A DNA stretch of 64,000 bases from Oxalobacteraceae bacterium AB_14 (GCA_000381565.1 KB906725.1:811785-875784); one strand, 5' to 3'; numbered from the stretch's first letter, positions 1 to 9,491 are shown. The notes: generated by a model from the letters alone, not told the origin. Program-made: numbers and translations.

Positions 1-1
1 T

Positions 2-733
2 TCGACCATGTTGATCGAATCGCTGGCGCAATACTCGGCGCTGATGGTGATGGAGAAGGAATACGGCCGCGACAAGCTGCGCCGCTTCCTGCGCTTCGAG
101 CTGGACCAGTACCTGCGCGAACGCGGCGGCGAGCTGGTGGAAGAGCAGCCGCTGATGCGCGTGGAGAACCAGCAGTACATCCACTACCGCAAGGGCAGCC
201 TGGTGTTCTACCGCCTGCGCGACGAGATCGGCGAGGCCGCGCTCAACCGCGCGCTCAAGCGCTTCCTGGTGGACAAGGGATACCAGCAGGCGCCGTACAC
301 CACCAGCCGCGAGCTGCTGGCCTATATCCGCGCCGAGGCGCCGCAGGACAAGCAGGCGCTGATCACCGACCTGTTCGAGAAGATCGTCTTCTACGACAAC
401 CGCGTGACCGAAGCCAAGGCGCACCAGCGCGCCGACGGCCAGTGGGATGTGACGATGACGCTGCACCTGGCCAAGATGGAGGCGGACGGCAAGGGCAAGG
501 AGACGCCGCGCGTCTATGACGAGCCGGTGGAGATCGCCGTGTTCGCGCGCGCCAAGGGCGCCAGGGAGCGCGACGAGCGGGTGCTGTTCAGCGACAAGCG
601 CGTGCTGCAGGGCAGCGATCCGGTGCTGACGGTCACGGTCAAGGAGCAGCCGTTCGAGGTCGGCGTCGATCCCTACAACAAGATGATAGACCGCGTCTCG
701 CGCGACAACCGCAAGGAAGTGAGCGTCGAGTAA
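2..733 (+). CDS. C-terminal part of an M1-family peptidase / ABC permease-type protein (5' end outside window)
   Basis: The frame is open to the window edge, so the gene starts upstream and only the last ~243 residues are seen. The segment ESLAQYSALMVME, followed by a helical region with YRKGSLVFYRL, matches the end of the M1 aminopeptidase-like catalytic domain; the zinc site HExxH would lie just upstream and is not visible. In Oxalobacteraceae such domains often end long proteins that begin with an ABC-2 permease; that fusion is inferred here. The tail after residue ~130 resembles the beta-rich C-terminal domain. A strong hairpin follows the stop codon, and hemB converges on it. Confidence 0.7.
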   Translation, partial: STMLIESLAQYSALMVMEKEYGRDKLRRFLRFELDQYLRERGGELVEEQPLMRVENQQYIHYRKGSLVFYRLRDEIGEAALNRALKRFLVDKGYQQAPYTTSRELLAYIRAEAPQDKQALITDLFEKIVFYDNRVTEAKAHQRADGQWDVTMTLHLAKMEADGKGKETPRVYDEPVEIAVFARAKGARERDERVLFSDKRVLQGSDPVLTVTVKEQPFEVGVDPYNKMIDRVSRDNRKEVSVE

Positions 734-740
734 GCGCACG

Positions 741-768
741 CGTCGTTCCCGCCTGCGCGGGAACGACG
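741..768. terminator. Bidirectional hairpin between convergent genes
   Basis: A perfect 12-bp inverted repeat (741-752 with 757-768) with a 4-base loop lies between the stop of the M1-type gene and the stop of hemB. It has no clear T-run. The core TTCCCGC...GCGGGAA resembles the repeat near 61864, so it may be a REP-type element serving as a terminator. Confidence 0.55.
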
Positions 769-773
769 GGGTG

Positions 774-1784
774 TCAGGCCTTGAGCAGGCGGGCGACGTC
801 GAGCGCGAAGTAGGTCAGCACGGCGTCGGCGCCGGCGCGCTTGAACGCCAGCATCGACTCCATCATCACCTTGTCGTGGTCCAGCCAGCCGTTTTGCGCG
901 GCGGCCTTGATCATCGCGTATTCGCCGCTGACCTGGTAGGCGAAGGTCGGCACCTTGAACTCGTCCTTGACGCGGCGCACGATGTCCAGGTAAGGCATGC
1001 CCGGCTTGACCATCACCATGTCGGCGCCTTCGGCCAGGTCCAGTCCCACTTCGCGCAGGGCTTCGTCGCTGTTGGCCGGGTCCATCTGGTAAGTGTTCTT
1101 GTCGCTCTTGCCCAGGTTCTTGGCCGAGCCGACCGCGTCGCGGAACGGGCCGTAGAAGGCCGACGCATACTTGGCCGAATACGCCATGATGCGGGTGTGG
1201 ATGTGGCCGTGCGCTTCGAGCGCCGCGCGCACCGCGCCGATGCGGCCGTCCATCATGTCCGACGGCGCCACCACGTCGACGCCGGCGTCGGCCTGGCACA
1301 GCGCCTGGCGCACCAGCATGTCGGTGGTGAGGTCGTTGATCACGTAGCCGTTGTCGTCGATCAGGCCGTCCTGGCCGTGGCTGGTGTACGGGTCCAGCGC
1401 GACGTCGGTCAGGATGCCCAGCTGCGGGAAAGCCTGCTTCAGCGCCCGCACCGCGCGCGGCACCAGGCCGTCCGGATTGGTCGCTTCGATGCCGTCCGGC
1501 GTCTTCCTGGCGGCGGCTATCACCGGGAACAGCGCCAGCACCGGGATGCCCAGTTCCACGCATTCCTGCGCCACCTTCAGCAGCACATCCACCGACACCC
1601 GCTCCACGCCCGGCATCGACAACACCGGCTCGCGCTGCTGCGTGCCTTCCAGGATAAACACCGGATAGATCAAGTCCGAGGCCGTGACGTTGTTTTCACG
1701 CATCAATGCGCGCGAAAACGGGTCGCGACGCATGCGGCGCATGCGGATGGCGGGGAATTGGGCGGAAACGTGTGGATAGGGCAT
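774..1784 (-). CDS. hemB: Delta-aminolevulinic acid dehydratase (porphobilinogen synthase)
   Basis: Condenses two 5-aminolevulinate molecules to porphobilinogen, the second step of the tetrapyrrole pathway, in the cytosol. The 336-residue length is normal for the family. Schiff-base lysines are visible at about K205 (YSAKYAS) and K260 (MVKPGMPYLD). The metal-site segment DVALDPYTSHGQDG lacks the cysteines of zinc-type enzymes, so this is the magnesium-type form. A Shine-Dalgarno-like CAGGAAAG precedes the ATG. It lies 27 bp downstream of yihA on the same strand and is probably co-transcribed with it. Haem supply fits the cytochrome c genes just upstream. Confidence 0.97.
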   Translation of the reverse strand: MPYPHVSAQFPAIRMRRMRRDPFSRALMRENNVTASDLIYPVFILEGTQQREPVLSMPGVERVSVDVLLKVAQECVELGIPVLALFPVIAAARKTPDGIEATNPDGLVPRAVRALKQAFPQLGILTDVALDPYTSHGQDGLIDDNGYVINDLTTDMLVRQALCQADAGVDVVAPSDMMDGRIGAVRAALEAHGHIHTRIMAYSAKYASAFYGPFRDAVGSAKNLGKSDKNTYQMDPANSDEALREVGLDLAEGADMVMVKPGMPYLDIVRRVKDEFKVPTFAYQVSGEYAMIKAAAQNGWLDHDKVMMESMLAFKRAGADAVLTYFALDVARLLKA

Positions 1785-1811
1785 CGCTAAAACTTTCCTG
1801 AAACAGTGGGG

Positions 1812-2540
1812 TTATTGCTCGTCGGGCTCGGTGTCGTCTTCCATCTCGATCAATGGCACCTGGGCGGCGGCTTCGTCGTCGGTGACGCCGGCCAGTTCCA
1901 GGATCTTGTCGTTGGCTTCTTCGATGCCGACCCGCTTGAGCGCGGAGAACAGTTGTACGGTGAACGGGAAACCTTCGCCGTCTTCGTCGACATAGCTGGC
2001 CAGCTTGGCTTTCGCCTGGCGCAGCACGTTGACGGATTCGTTGCGGTTCAATTTGTCAACCTTGGTCAGGACGCAATGAATCGGCTTGCCGGTCGGGGCG
2101 AACCATTCCAGCATCTGGATGTCGAGCTCGGTGAACGGGCGGCGCGAGTCCATGATCAGGATCAGCGCGGCCAGCTGTTCGCGGCGCTGGACGTAGTCGC
2201 CCAGCAGGCGCTGCCAGTGCAGCTTGGCTGAACCGGACACTTCCGCGTAGCCGTAGCCCGGCAAGTCGACCAGCAGGCACTCGATTTCCTCGACGATGGT
2301 CGGGTCCTTGCGGTGCTGCGCGATGTGCGCGCCGCCGATCGAGAAGTAGTTGATGTGCTGGGTACGGCCAGGGGTCTTGGACGCGAACGCCAGGCCTTTC
2401 TGGTTGCACAGGATGTTGATGGCGGTCGATTTGCCGGCGTTGGAGCGACCTGCAAAGGCGATTTCCGGCACGTGGGTGTCGGGCAGATCGCGCAATTGGT
2501 TAACGGTCGTAAAGAAGCGGGCTTGCCAGAGTTTGGACAT
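1812..2540 (-). CDS. yihA: Ribosome biogenesis GTP-binding protein YihA/YsxC (EngB)
   Basis: Essential small TRAFAC-class GTPase needed for late large-subunit ribosome assembly. The P-loop GRSNAGKST is at residues 31-39, the G3 motif DLPGYG and the G4 motif TKVD follow in order. At 242 residues it is slightly longer than the E. coli protein because of an acidic C-terminal tail (EMEDDTEPDEQ), which is common in betaproteobacteria. It is divergent from the cytochrome c4 gene across a 137-bp gap and is followed by hemB on the same strand. No strong ribosome binding site is seen before the ATG. Confidence 0.96.
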   Translation of the reverse strand: MSKLWQARFFTTVNQLRDLPDTHVPEIAFAGRSNAGKSTAINILCNQKGLAFASKTPGRTQHINYFSIGGAHIAQHRKDPTIVEEIECLLVDLPGYGYAEVSGSAKLHWQRLLGDYVQRREQLAALILIMDSRRPFTELDIQMLEWFAPTGKPIHCVLTKVDKLNRNESVNVLRQAKAKLASYVDEDGEGFPFTVQLFSALKRVGIEEANDKILELAGVTDDEAAAQVPLIEMEDDTEPDEQ

Positions 2541-2677
2541 GGGATGGGGAAAAATGCAACAAAAGGGAGCAAATATGCTGGAAAGCTATTGTACAATGAG
2601 TGGTTACGAAGTGTTGCCATAGCATCTCGTGCCTAGCCTGCGGCATACTTTCGACAAACTTTTTTGAGGGTGCTTGA

Positions 2678-3358
2678 ATGAATCGTGCGTTTTCACCGTT
2701 TGTAACTTCCTTGTTGGTCGGCCTGCTGGCAATTGCGGGCACCGCAACCGCCGCAGAAGAAAAAAAACCGGCCCACGCCGAAGCGGCAGCGCCCAAAGTC
2801 GACGCGGCCCAAGGCGGCACCCTGTTCGACAGCGGCGACAACGCGCGCGGCCTGCCGGCATGCGTCTCCTGCCACGGCGCGGGCGGCAACTCCACCATCA
2901 GCGTCAATCCGAAACTGGCCGGCCAGCACGAAGGCTATCTGTACAAGCAGCTGGTGAACTTTTCGGGCGATGAGCGGAATCAACCGATCATGACGACCTA
3001 CGCGAAGATGCTGACGGACGAGGAAAAGCACAACATCGCGGCCTGGCTGGCCGGCCAGGCGCAAAAGCCGGGCGCGGCGAAGAACAAGGACACGGTTGAA
3101 CTGGGCAAGAAGATCTATCGCGGCGGCATCGCCGAGAAGAACGTTCCAGCCTGCGCCAGCTGCCACGGCGCGGCCGGCGCCGGCATCCCGGTGCAATATC
3201 CGCGCATCGGCGGCCAGCACCAGGACTACACGGTAGCCCAGCTGGGCCTGTTCAAGGCCGGCGGCCGCAAGAACAGCGCGCAGATGAGCACCATCGCCAA
3301 GCGCATGTCGGACGAGGAAATGAAAGCCGTGGCCGATTACGTCGCCGGCTTGAAATAA
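2678..3358 (+). CDS. Dihaem cytochrome c4-type protein
   Basis: Periplasmic electron carrier, probably feeding terminal oxidases. A signal peptide ends near residue 26 (TATAAEEKK). Two haem-attachment motifs, CVSCH at 62-66 and CASCH at 159-163, sit in two homologous halves, each followed by a distal methionine region (PIMTTYAKM, AQMSTIAKRM), which is the c4 pattern. The 226-residue length is normal, with an unusually Lys/Ala-rich linker after the signal peptide. It lies immediately upstream of the resB/ccsB haem-ligation genes, a common arrangement in Burkholderiales. A hairpin followed by a T-run lies downstream. Confidence 0.93.
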   Translation: MNRAFSPFVTSLLVGLLAIAGTATAAEEKKPAHAEAAAPKVDAAQGGTLFDSGDNARGLPACVSCHGAGGNSTISVNPKLAGQHEGYLYKQLVNFSGDERNQPIMTTYAKMLTDEEKHNIAAWLAGQAQKPGAAKNKDTVELGKKIYRGGIAEKNVPACASCHGAAGAGIPVQYPRIGGQHQDYTVAQLGLFKAGGRKNSAQMSTIAKRMSDEEMKAVADYVAGLK

Positions 3359-3409
3359 GCAGCTGGCCGCGGCCCTGGGTTGCGGCGTAGCTGATAGTGC
3401 ATAGAGGGC

Positions 3410-3436
3410 GGCAGCGTAAGCGGGCTGCCCTTTTTG
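3410..3436 (+). terminator. Rho-independent terminator after cytochrome c4
   Basis: GGCAGC (3410-3415) pairs with GCTGCC (3424-3429) and is followed by CTTTTT. It separates the cytochrome gene from resB, so the two are probably transcribed at different levels. Confidence 0.5.
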
Positions 3437-3481
3437 TTGATATGCTGCCGGCAGCATACTTTTTTTTGAGATAGTTCCAGC

Positions 3482-5575
3482 ATGAGCAGCAGCCCCAGCA
3501 CCACCGGCATCGAACTGAAGACCCGCCGCCCCATCGTCGGCGAATTGGTCGAACTGATTTCCTCCATGCGCTTCGCCATCGCGCTGCTGGCGATGATCGC
3601 CATCGCCGCCGTCGTCGGCACCGTGATGAAGCAGGGCGAGGCGACCAACAACTACATCAACCAGTTCGGGCCGTTCTGGTTCGAGGTGTTCGGCAAGCTG
3701 GGCCTGTACGGCGTGTACTCGGCCTGGTGGTTCCTGCTGTTGATGACCGCGCTGGTGACGTCGACCTCGCTGTGCATCGTCCGCAACGCCCCCAAGATGC
3801 TCAAGGACATGCGCAGCTGGCGCGAGAACGTGCGCGAGAATTCGCTGCGCAACTTCCACCACAAGATGCAGTGGCGCTCGCCGCTGGCGCGCGCCGCGCT
3901 GACGCAGCAGACCGCGGCCCGCCTGGCCGACGCCGGCTACAGGGTCAAGCTGGTCGACAAGGACAACGGCACGCTGGTGGCGGCCAAGCAGGGCGCGGCC
4001 AACAAGTTCGGCTACATCTTCGCGCACTCGGCCATCGTCATCATCTGCATCGGCGGCCTGCTCGACTCGGACGTGCCGATCCGCCTGCAGGAATGGTTCC
4101 TCGGCAAGGTGCCGTTCAGCGGCAGCGGCCTGATCTCGGCGGTGCCGGCGCAGAGCCGCCTCGGCCTGGGCAATCCCACCTTCCGCGGCAACACCATGAT
4201 CCCGGAAGGCCAGTCCAGCGAGAGCGCCATCATCACCCGTCCCGACGGCGTGCTGATCCAGGATCTGCCGTTCACCATCAGCCTGAAAAAATTCACCATC
4301 GACTTCTACACCACCGGCATGCCCAAGCTGTTCGCCAGCGCGGTGGAAGTGCGCGACCACGCCAGCGGCGAGGTGGTCAAGGCCGTCATCGAAGTCAACA
4401 AACCCTTGCTGTACAAGGGCCTGGCGATCTACCAGTCCAGCTTTGACGACGGCGGCAGCAAACTCAAGCTGACCGGCTTCCCGATGGTCGGCGCGGCCAC
4501 CACCAAGTTCGACATCGCCGGCGAAGTGGGCGGCAGCACGGCCATGGGCGACGCCTACACCGTCGAATGGTCGGGCTTCCGTCCGTTCAACGTCGAGAAC
4601 CTGGCCGCCGCGCAGGACGCGCGCGCGGTCACCAAGGGCAAGAGCCTGGAAGAGCAGTTCGCCAACAGCCTCGACAAGCACACCGGCTCGGCCGGCCGCA
4701 ACGCCCACAACAAGGACCTGAAGAACGTCGGCCCCAGCGTGACCTACAAGCTGCGCGACAAGACCGGCCAGGCGCGCGAATACCAGAACTATATGCAGCC
4801 GGTGACGGTGGACGGCGCCACGGTGTTCCTGGCCGGCATGCGCATCAATCCGTCGGACCCGTTCAGCTTCCTGCGCATCCCGGCCGACGACGCCCACAGC
4901 GTCAACGAGTGGATGCGCCTGCGCGCCGCCCTCAGCGACCCCGGCCTGCGCGCCGCCGCCGCCAAGAGCTATGCCGAGCGCGCCACGCCGCAGTCGGCCA
5001 ACGGCGACGCGCTGCGCGGCCAGCTGCAAGCCTCGGCCGAGAAGAGCCTGACCATCTTCGCCGGCAACGACAAGGCGGCCGGCTTCGTCGCCATCTCGCA
5101 GTTCCTGGAAAAGATCCCCGGCGCCGAGCAGGAAAAGGCCGCCGACGTGTTCATGAAGATCCTCAACGGCAGCCTGTGGGACCTGTGGCAGGCCGCGCGC
5201 GCCAGGGACGGCCTGGCGCCGGCCAGCGCCGACGAGCCGCACGCCCGCTTCCTGCAACTGGCCACCAACGCCCTGTCGGACGCTTTCTTCTACGGCGCCC
5301 CGGTCTACCTGCAGCTGGACGATTTCACCCAGGTCCAGGCCTCGGTGTTCCAGGTCACCCGTTCGCCGGGCAAGAAGGTGGTCTACCTGGGCTGCGTGTT
5401 CCTGGTGCTGGGTGTATTCTCGATGTTTTACATCCGCGAGCGCCGCCTGTGGGTCTGGATCAAGGACGACGGCGAGGGCACGGAGGCGTTGATGGCCATG
5501 AGCACCCAGCGCAAAACGCTGGACTTCGAACGCGAGTTTGAAACTTTGAAAGAAAAGCTGCCGCAATCGGCGTAA
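3482..5575 (+). CDS. resB: Cytochrome c biogenesis protein ResB (Ccs1)
   Basis: Membrane partner of the System II haem exporter and cytochrome c synthase. It is 697 residues with three N-terminal transmembrane segments (about 31-49, 78-98 and 176-196), a large periplasmic domain of about 440 residues, and one C-terminal transmembrane helix near 640-660, which is the family layout. The third helix carries a histidine (FAHSAIV) in a position consistent with haem handling. The ATG at 3482 lies 123 bp after the cytochrome c4 stop. ccsB follows after 22 bp, so the two form an operon. ResB and CcsB together deliver haem to apocytochromes such as the one upstream. Confidence 0.95.
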   Translation: MSSSPSTTGIELKTRRPIVGELVELISSMRFAIALLAMIAIAAVVGTVMKQGEATNNYINQFGPFWFEVFGKLGLYGVYSAWWFLLLMTALVTSTSLCIVRNAPKMLKDMRSWRENVRENSLRNFHHKMQWRSPLARAALTQQTAARLADAGYRVKLVDKDNGTLVAAKQGAANKFGYIFAHSAIVIICIGGLLDSDVPIRLQEWFLGKVPFSGSGLISAVPAQSRLGLGNPTFRGNTMIPEGQSSESAIITRPDGVLIQDLPFTISLKKFTIDFYTTGMPKLFASAVEVRDHASGEVVKAVIEVNKPLLYKGLAIYQSSFDDGGSKLKLTGFPMVGAATTKFDIAGEVGGSTAMGDAYTVEWSGFRPFNVENLAAAQDARAVTKGKSLEEQFANSLDKHTGSAGRNAHNKDLKNVGPSVTYKLRDKTGQAREYQNYMQPVTVDGATVFLAGMRINPSDPFSFLRIPADDAHSVNEWMRLRAALSDPGLRAAAAKSYAERATPQSANGDALRGQLQASAEKSLTIFAGNDKAAGFVAISQFLEKIPGAEQEKAADVFMKILNGSLWDLWQAARARDGLAPASADEPHARFLQLATNALSDAFFYGAPVYLQLDDFTQVQASVFQVTRSPGKKVVYLGCVFLVLGVFSMFYIRERRLWVWIKDDGEGTEALMAMSTQRKTLDFEREFETLKEKLPQSA

Positions 5576-5597
5576 GCTGTAGCAGCCACGGAGATAA

Positions 5598-6755
5598 ATG
5601 ATGGAACTGACGCAATCGACACAATCCTATACCCAGGCGCCCGGCTACTTCAAGCGCCTGACCGCGTTCGACTGGGTGTTCGCGCTGGCGCTGCTGGCCG
5701 GCTCGCTGTACGGCCTGAACACCTACGGACTATACATGGACGTCTACGAGAAGGGCATCCTGCTGGCCGCCGCGCCGGCGTTCGCCGCGCTGGGCTGGCA
5801 CTGGAAGCCGGCGCGCTGGCTGATGCCGCTGGTGGCCCTGCTGGCGCTGGGCGCGATCGCCATGTACGCCGGCGAGCTCGATAACGGCACCAGGAAGTTC
5901 TGGCTGCGCATGATGCTGTCGAGCCAGTCCGCGATCCTGTGGATGAGCGTGATGTTCTGCCTGTCGACCCTGTTCTACGTGATCGGCCTGGCCGCGCGCT
6001 CGGAGATGGCCTCCAGCATAGCCTCCAAGCTGTGCTGGGCCGCCGTGGTGCTGGGCCTGACCGGCATGATGGTGCGCTGGTACGAGTCCTACCTGATCGG
6101 CGCCGACGTCGGCCACATCCCGGTGTCGAATCTGTATGAAGTGTTCATCCTGTTCTCGCTGATCACCGCGATGTTCTACCTGTACTTCGAGCAGCGCTAC
6201 GCCACCCGCCAGCTGGGCGCCTTCGTCACCATGGTGATCACCGCCGCGATCGGCTTCCTGTTCTGGTACACCACCTCGCGCGACGCCGCCGACATCCAGC
6301 CGCTGCTGCCGGCGCTGCAAAGCTGGTGGATGAAGATCCACGTGCCGGCCAACTTCATCGGTTATGGCAACTTTGCCCTGGCGGCAATGGTGGCGGCGGC
6401 CTATCTGCTCAAGACCTCCGGCCACCTGGTCGACCGCCTGCCGTCGGAGGAAGTGCTGGACGACGTCATGTACAAGGCCATCTCGGCCGGCTTCGCCTTC
6501 TTCACCATCGCCACCATCCTCGGCGCGCTGTGGGCGGCGGAGGCGTGGGGCGGCTACTGGTCGTGGGACCCGAAGGAGACCTGGGCGCTGATCGTCTGGC
6601 TCAACTACGCGGCCTGGCTGCACATGCGCCTGATGACCGGCCTGCGCGGGCGTCCGGCGGCCTGGTGGGCGCTGGTGGGCCTGGTGGTGACCACCTTCGC
6701 CTTCCTGGGCGTGAACATGTTCCTGTCCGGCCTGCACTCCTACGGCAAGTTGTAA
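5598..6755 (+). CDS. ccsB: Cytochrome c biogenesis protein CcsB (CcsA/ResC family)
   Basis: Multi-spanning membrane protein that binds haem and, with ResB, attaches it to cytochromes c at the periplasmic face. It is 385 residues with about eight transmembrane segments. The tryptophan-rich WWD motif (WGGYWSWDPKETW) is at residues 317-329, and candidate external haem-ligand histidines are at H248 (KIHVP) and H380 (SGLHSYG). Two adjacent ATGs (5598 and 5601) follow a GGAG at 5590-5593; the second has better spacing, so the start is uncertain by one codon. Called ResC or CcsA in other nomenclatures. Confidence 0.95.
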   Translation: MMELTQSTQSYTQAPGYFKRLTAFDWVFALALLAGSLYGLNTYGLYMDVYEKGILLAAAPAFAALGWHWKPARWLMPLVALLALGAIAMYAGELDNGTRKFWLRMMLSSQSAILWMSVMFCLSTLFYVIGLAARSEMASSIASKLCWAAVVLGLTGMMVRWYESYLIGADVGHIPVSNLYEVFILFSLITAMFYLYFEQRYATRQLGAFVTMVITAAIGFLFWYTTSRDAADIQPLLPALQSWWMKIHVPANFIGYGNFALAAMVAAAYLLKTSGHLVDRLPSEEVLDDVMYKAISAGFAFFTIATILGALWAAEAWGGYWSWDPKETWALIVWLNYAAWLHMRLMTGLRGRPAAWWALVGLVVTTFAFLGVNMFLSGLHSYGKL

Positions 6756-6847
6756 ACGCGATGTGAACTTTTGCTGGCCAAGATTGGTGTAAGGTTCAGG
6801 CTATAGCCGCGACCAAGTCTCAACCTTGCACTTTCTTTGGAGTCAGC

Positions 6848-7825
6848 ATGCTGATCAAGCGTAGCCCCAACGGCATCGAGTTGCCGTTTTCATCAGAAAT
6901 CACCTCGCGCGCAGTCTACGAATCGCGCCGCAGCTTCATCAAGCAGATCGCCGCCGGCGCCATCGGCAGCGCGGCGCTGCTGGAGATGGCCAACCGTGTA
7001 GCGTTCGCGCAGGGCGTCAACCCCAAGCTGGCCGCCAGGCTCAATCCCTCCTATTCGGCGCTCGACAAGCAGACGCCGTACAAGGACGCGACCAGCTACA
7101 ACAACTACTACGAATTCGGCACCGACAAGAGCGAGCCGGCGATGTACGCCAACACGCTCAAGACCCGTCCGTGGACGGTGAGCATCGAAGGCGAAGTGAA
7201 AAAGCCGATGATCCTGGACATCGACGCGCTGCTGAAGCTGGCGCCGCTGGAAGAGCGCGTCTACCGCCTGCGCTGCGTCGAGGGCTGGTCGATGGTCATA
7301 CCGTGGATCGGCTATTCGTTCTCCGAGATCATCAAGAAGGTCGAGCCGACCGGCAACGCCAAGTACGTCGAGTTCGTCACCTTGGCCGACAAGAAGCAGA
7401 TGCCGGGCGTGGGCAGCCGCGTGCTGCAATGGCCGTACACCGAGGGCTTGCGGATCGACGAGGCCAACCATCCGCTGGCCTTGCTGACCTTGGGCATGTA
7501 CGGCGAAACCTTGGCCAACCAGAACGGCGCGCCGGTGCGCATGGTGCTGCCGTGGAAGTACGGCTTCAAGTCGGCCAAGTCCATCGTCAAGATCCGCTTC
7601 GTCAAGGAGCAGCCGCGCACCTCGTGGAACCTGTCGGCGCCCAATGAATACGGTTTCTATTCGAACGTGAATCCCGAGGTGGACCACCCGCGCTGGTCGC
7701 AGGCGTCCGAGCGCCGCATCGGCGAGGACGGCTTCCTGGCACGCAAGCGCAAGACCCTGATGTTCAACGGCTACGCCGACGTCGCGCCGCTGTATGCGGG
7801 CATGGACCTGAAGAAGTTCTTCTAA
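6848..7825 (+). CDS. msrP: Protein-methionine-sulfoxide reductase catalytic subunit MsrP
   Basis: Periplasmic molybdoenzyme that reduces methionine sulfoxide in envelope proteins. The N-terminus has a twin-arginine signal (SRRSFIKQIAAG, residues 26-37), as expected for a cofactor-loaded Tat substrate. The molybdenum-ligand cysteine is C143 in the segment RLRCVEGWS. Length is 325 residues, typical of YedY. A GGAG lies six bases before the ATG. msrQ follows after only 4 bp, so the pair is co-transcribed, and electrons should come from the membrane haem protein MsrQ. Confidence 0.97.
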   Translation: MLIKRSPNGIELPFSSEITSRAVYESRRSFIKQIAAGAIGSAALLEMANRVAFAQGVNPKLAARLNPSYSALDKQTPYKDATSYNNYYEFGTDKSEPAMYANTLKTRPWTVSIEGEVKKPMILDIDALLKLAPLEERVYRLRCVEGWSMVIPWIGYSFSEIIKKVEPTGNAKYVEFVTLADKKQMPGVGSRVLQWPYTEGLRIDEANHPLALLTLGMYGETLANQNGAPVRMVLPWKYGFKSAKSIVKIRFVKEQPRTSWNLSAPNEYGFYSNVNPEVDHPRWSQASERRIGEDGFLARKRKTLMFNGYADVAPLYAGMDLKKFF

Positions 7826-7829
7826 GCGT

Positions 7830-8456
7830 ATGGCGTTCAATCCTACTCCGCGCCAGGCCGGCCTGATCAAGGCCGCCGTCTTCGTGCTGGCGCTGCTGCC
7901 GCTGGCGCGCATGGTGTATCTGACCTTGACCGGGCAGCTGGTCGAGCCGCTGGAATTCATCACGCGCGGCACCGGCGACTGGACCTTGTACTTCCTGTGC
8001 TTCACGCTGGCGGTGACGCCGCTGCGCAAGCTGAGCAAATGGAACTGGCTGATCAAGCTGCGCCGCATGCTGGGACTGTACATGTTCTTCTACGGCTTGC
8101 TGCACTTCACGACCTTCCTGTGGTTCGATCACTTCTTCGACCTGCAGGAGATGTGGAAGGATGTGCTGAAGCGGCCGTTCATCACGGTGGGCTTCATCGC
8201 CTTTGTGCTGCTGATCCCGCTGGCTGTCACCAGCACCAACGCCATGGTCAAGCGGCTGGGCGGCAAGCGCTGGCAGTGGCTGCACCGGCTGGTGTACGTG
8301 ATCGCGCCGCTGGCCATCCTGCACTTCTGGTGGATGAAGGCGGGCAAGCACAACTTCACGCAACCGATCATCTTCGGCGTGATCCTCGGCGCGCTGCTGC
8401 TGATGCGCGTGTACTGGGCGCGCGGCAAGGCGCTGTCGGCGGCGGCGGCGCGCTAG
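7830..8456 (+). CDS. msrQ: Haem-binding membrane subunit MsrQ
   Basis: Inner-membrane b-type haem protein of the ferric-reductase-like family that passes electrons from the quinone pool or a flavin reductase to MsrP. The 208 residues show about six transmembrane segments and conserved histidines in helices (LLHFTTF, WLHRLVY, AILHFWW). It follows msrP after 4 bp in the same operon. Start chosen at the first ATG after the msrP stop. The usual length is about 200 residues, so it looks intact. Confidence 0.95.
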   Translation: MAFNPTPRQAGLIKAAVFVLALLPLARMVYLTLTGQLVEPLEFITRGTGDWTLYFLCFTLAVTPLRKLSKWNWLIKLRRMLGLYMFFYGLLHFTTFLWFDHFFDLQEMWKDVLKRPFITVGFIAFVLLIPLAVTSTNAMVKRLGGKRWQWLHRLVYVIAPLAILHFWWMKAGKHNFTQPIIFGVILGALLLMRVYWARGKALSAAAAR

Positions 8457-8510
8457 CGTCCCTTTGAGCGCGCCCGACAGCGGCGCGCTCCGCCTCGCTG
8501 CACTGGACCG

Positions 8511-9460
8511 ATGGCCAGCGAGGACGACACCGCATATAAGCAACTGTTCGCGTACCCGGAAATGGTGCGCGACCTGTTGCTGGGCTTCGTGCCTGGGGAC
8601 TGGGTGCATCAACTGGACCTGACCAGTTTCGAGCGCGTCAACGGCAGCTACGTCAGCGATGGCGGGACCATCGCCACGGCGACATGGTCTGGCGCGTGCG
8701 CCTGGCCGGCGAATGGGTCTACATCTACCTGCTGCTCGAATTCCAGTCCCGCTCCGATCCGTGGATGGCCCTGCGTATGCAGGTCTGCATTGGCTTGCTT
8801 TGCCAGGATCTGATCAAACGCCAAGAACTGCCTAAGCCGGGTAGGTTGCCGCCGGTATTTCCTGTAGTGTTGTACAGCGGAGCCAAGCCATGGCAAGCCA
8901 GCCTGAACTTGGCTGATCTTGTTATTGCCGTGCCACCAGACCTCCAGCATTTACAAGCTTCTCAACAGTATCTGTTGATGGACCAGTCGCGACTATCTGA
9001 AGCTGAGCTTGCTGAGGTTAACAATTTCGTCGCTATGGCATTTCGTGTCGAACGCCTACAAACTGGCGCCGATATTGTCGAAGAGATTGAGAGGTGGTCG
9101 CGCTTGCCGAGATTTGACGACCACCCGCAGATACTACCGCTGTTGGGCCGCTGGGGCGCGCGTCGTTTGCAGGGGCTTGCACGGGAGCGTATCATCGATT
9201 TTGATCGCGTAATGATGGAGGACCAAGTTATGGCTGCTCCCGTAATCAAGAATTTTGCCGATGCGTGGCGCTATGAGGCTGAACTTTATATGCATCGCGA
9301 ACCGCTCAAGAAGCTGCTTGTTAAGCGTTTTGGCACGCTTTCGCGAAAGTTTAATAAGCGGATCGAATGGGCGGAAATGGACGATCTGGATCTCTGGTAT
9401 GACCGCATTTTTGATGCGCATAGCATTCAGGACATTTTTGCCGAGGGGCAGCCGGCATGA
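8511..9460 (+). pseudogene. Rpn family recombination-promoting nuclease / PD-(D/E)XK transposase-like, frameshifted
   Basis: The frame from 8511 begins like the YhgA/Rpn family (DDTAYKQLFAYPEMVRDLL, then the active-site SYVSD) and goes off family near 8660. The rest continues in another frame, best entered near DHRHGDMVWRVR at about 8663-8698, with the catalytic-type LLLEFQS downstream and a normal C-terminus to 9460. Adding one base near 8658-8664 restores a single protein of about 316 residues. The 3' half is clearly richer in AT than its neighbours, which suggests transfer. It is either a decayed mobile-type nuclease gene or a sequencing error. If real, the second fragment could start at the ATG at 8684. 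Confidence 0.72.
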
Positions 9461-9491
9461 AAAAAGCCGCCGGCGGTGAGGCGGGCGGCTT
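9460..9491 (-). terminator. Rho-independent terminator of lysA
   Basis: AAGCCGCC (9464-9471) pairs with GGCGGCTT (9484-9491). On the minus strand the stem is followed by a T-run (the A-run 9460-9465), so it terminates the lptM-lysA transcript. It begins at the last base of the Rpn-type stop codon. Confidence 0.75.

Noticed and set aside
2693..5566. 957-codon open frame on the minus strand
   Set aside because: It runs opposite to cytochrome c4 and resB, is His/Arg/Ala/Gly-rich with no family motifs, and is a typical high-GC antisense shadow.
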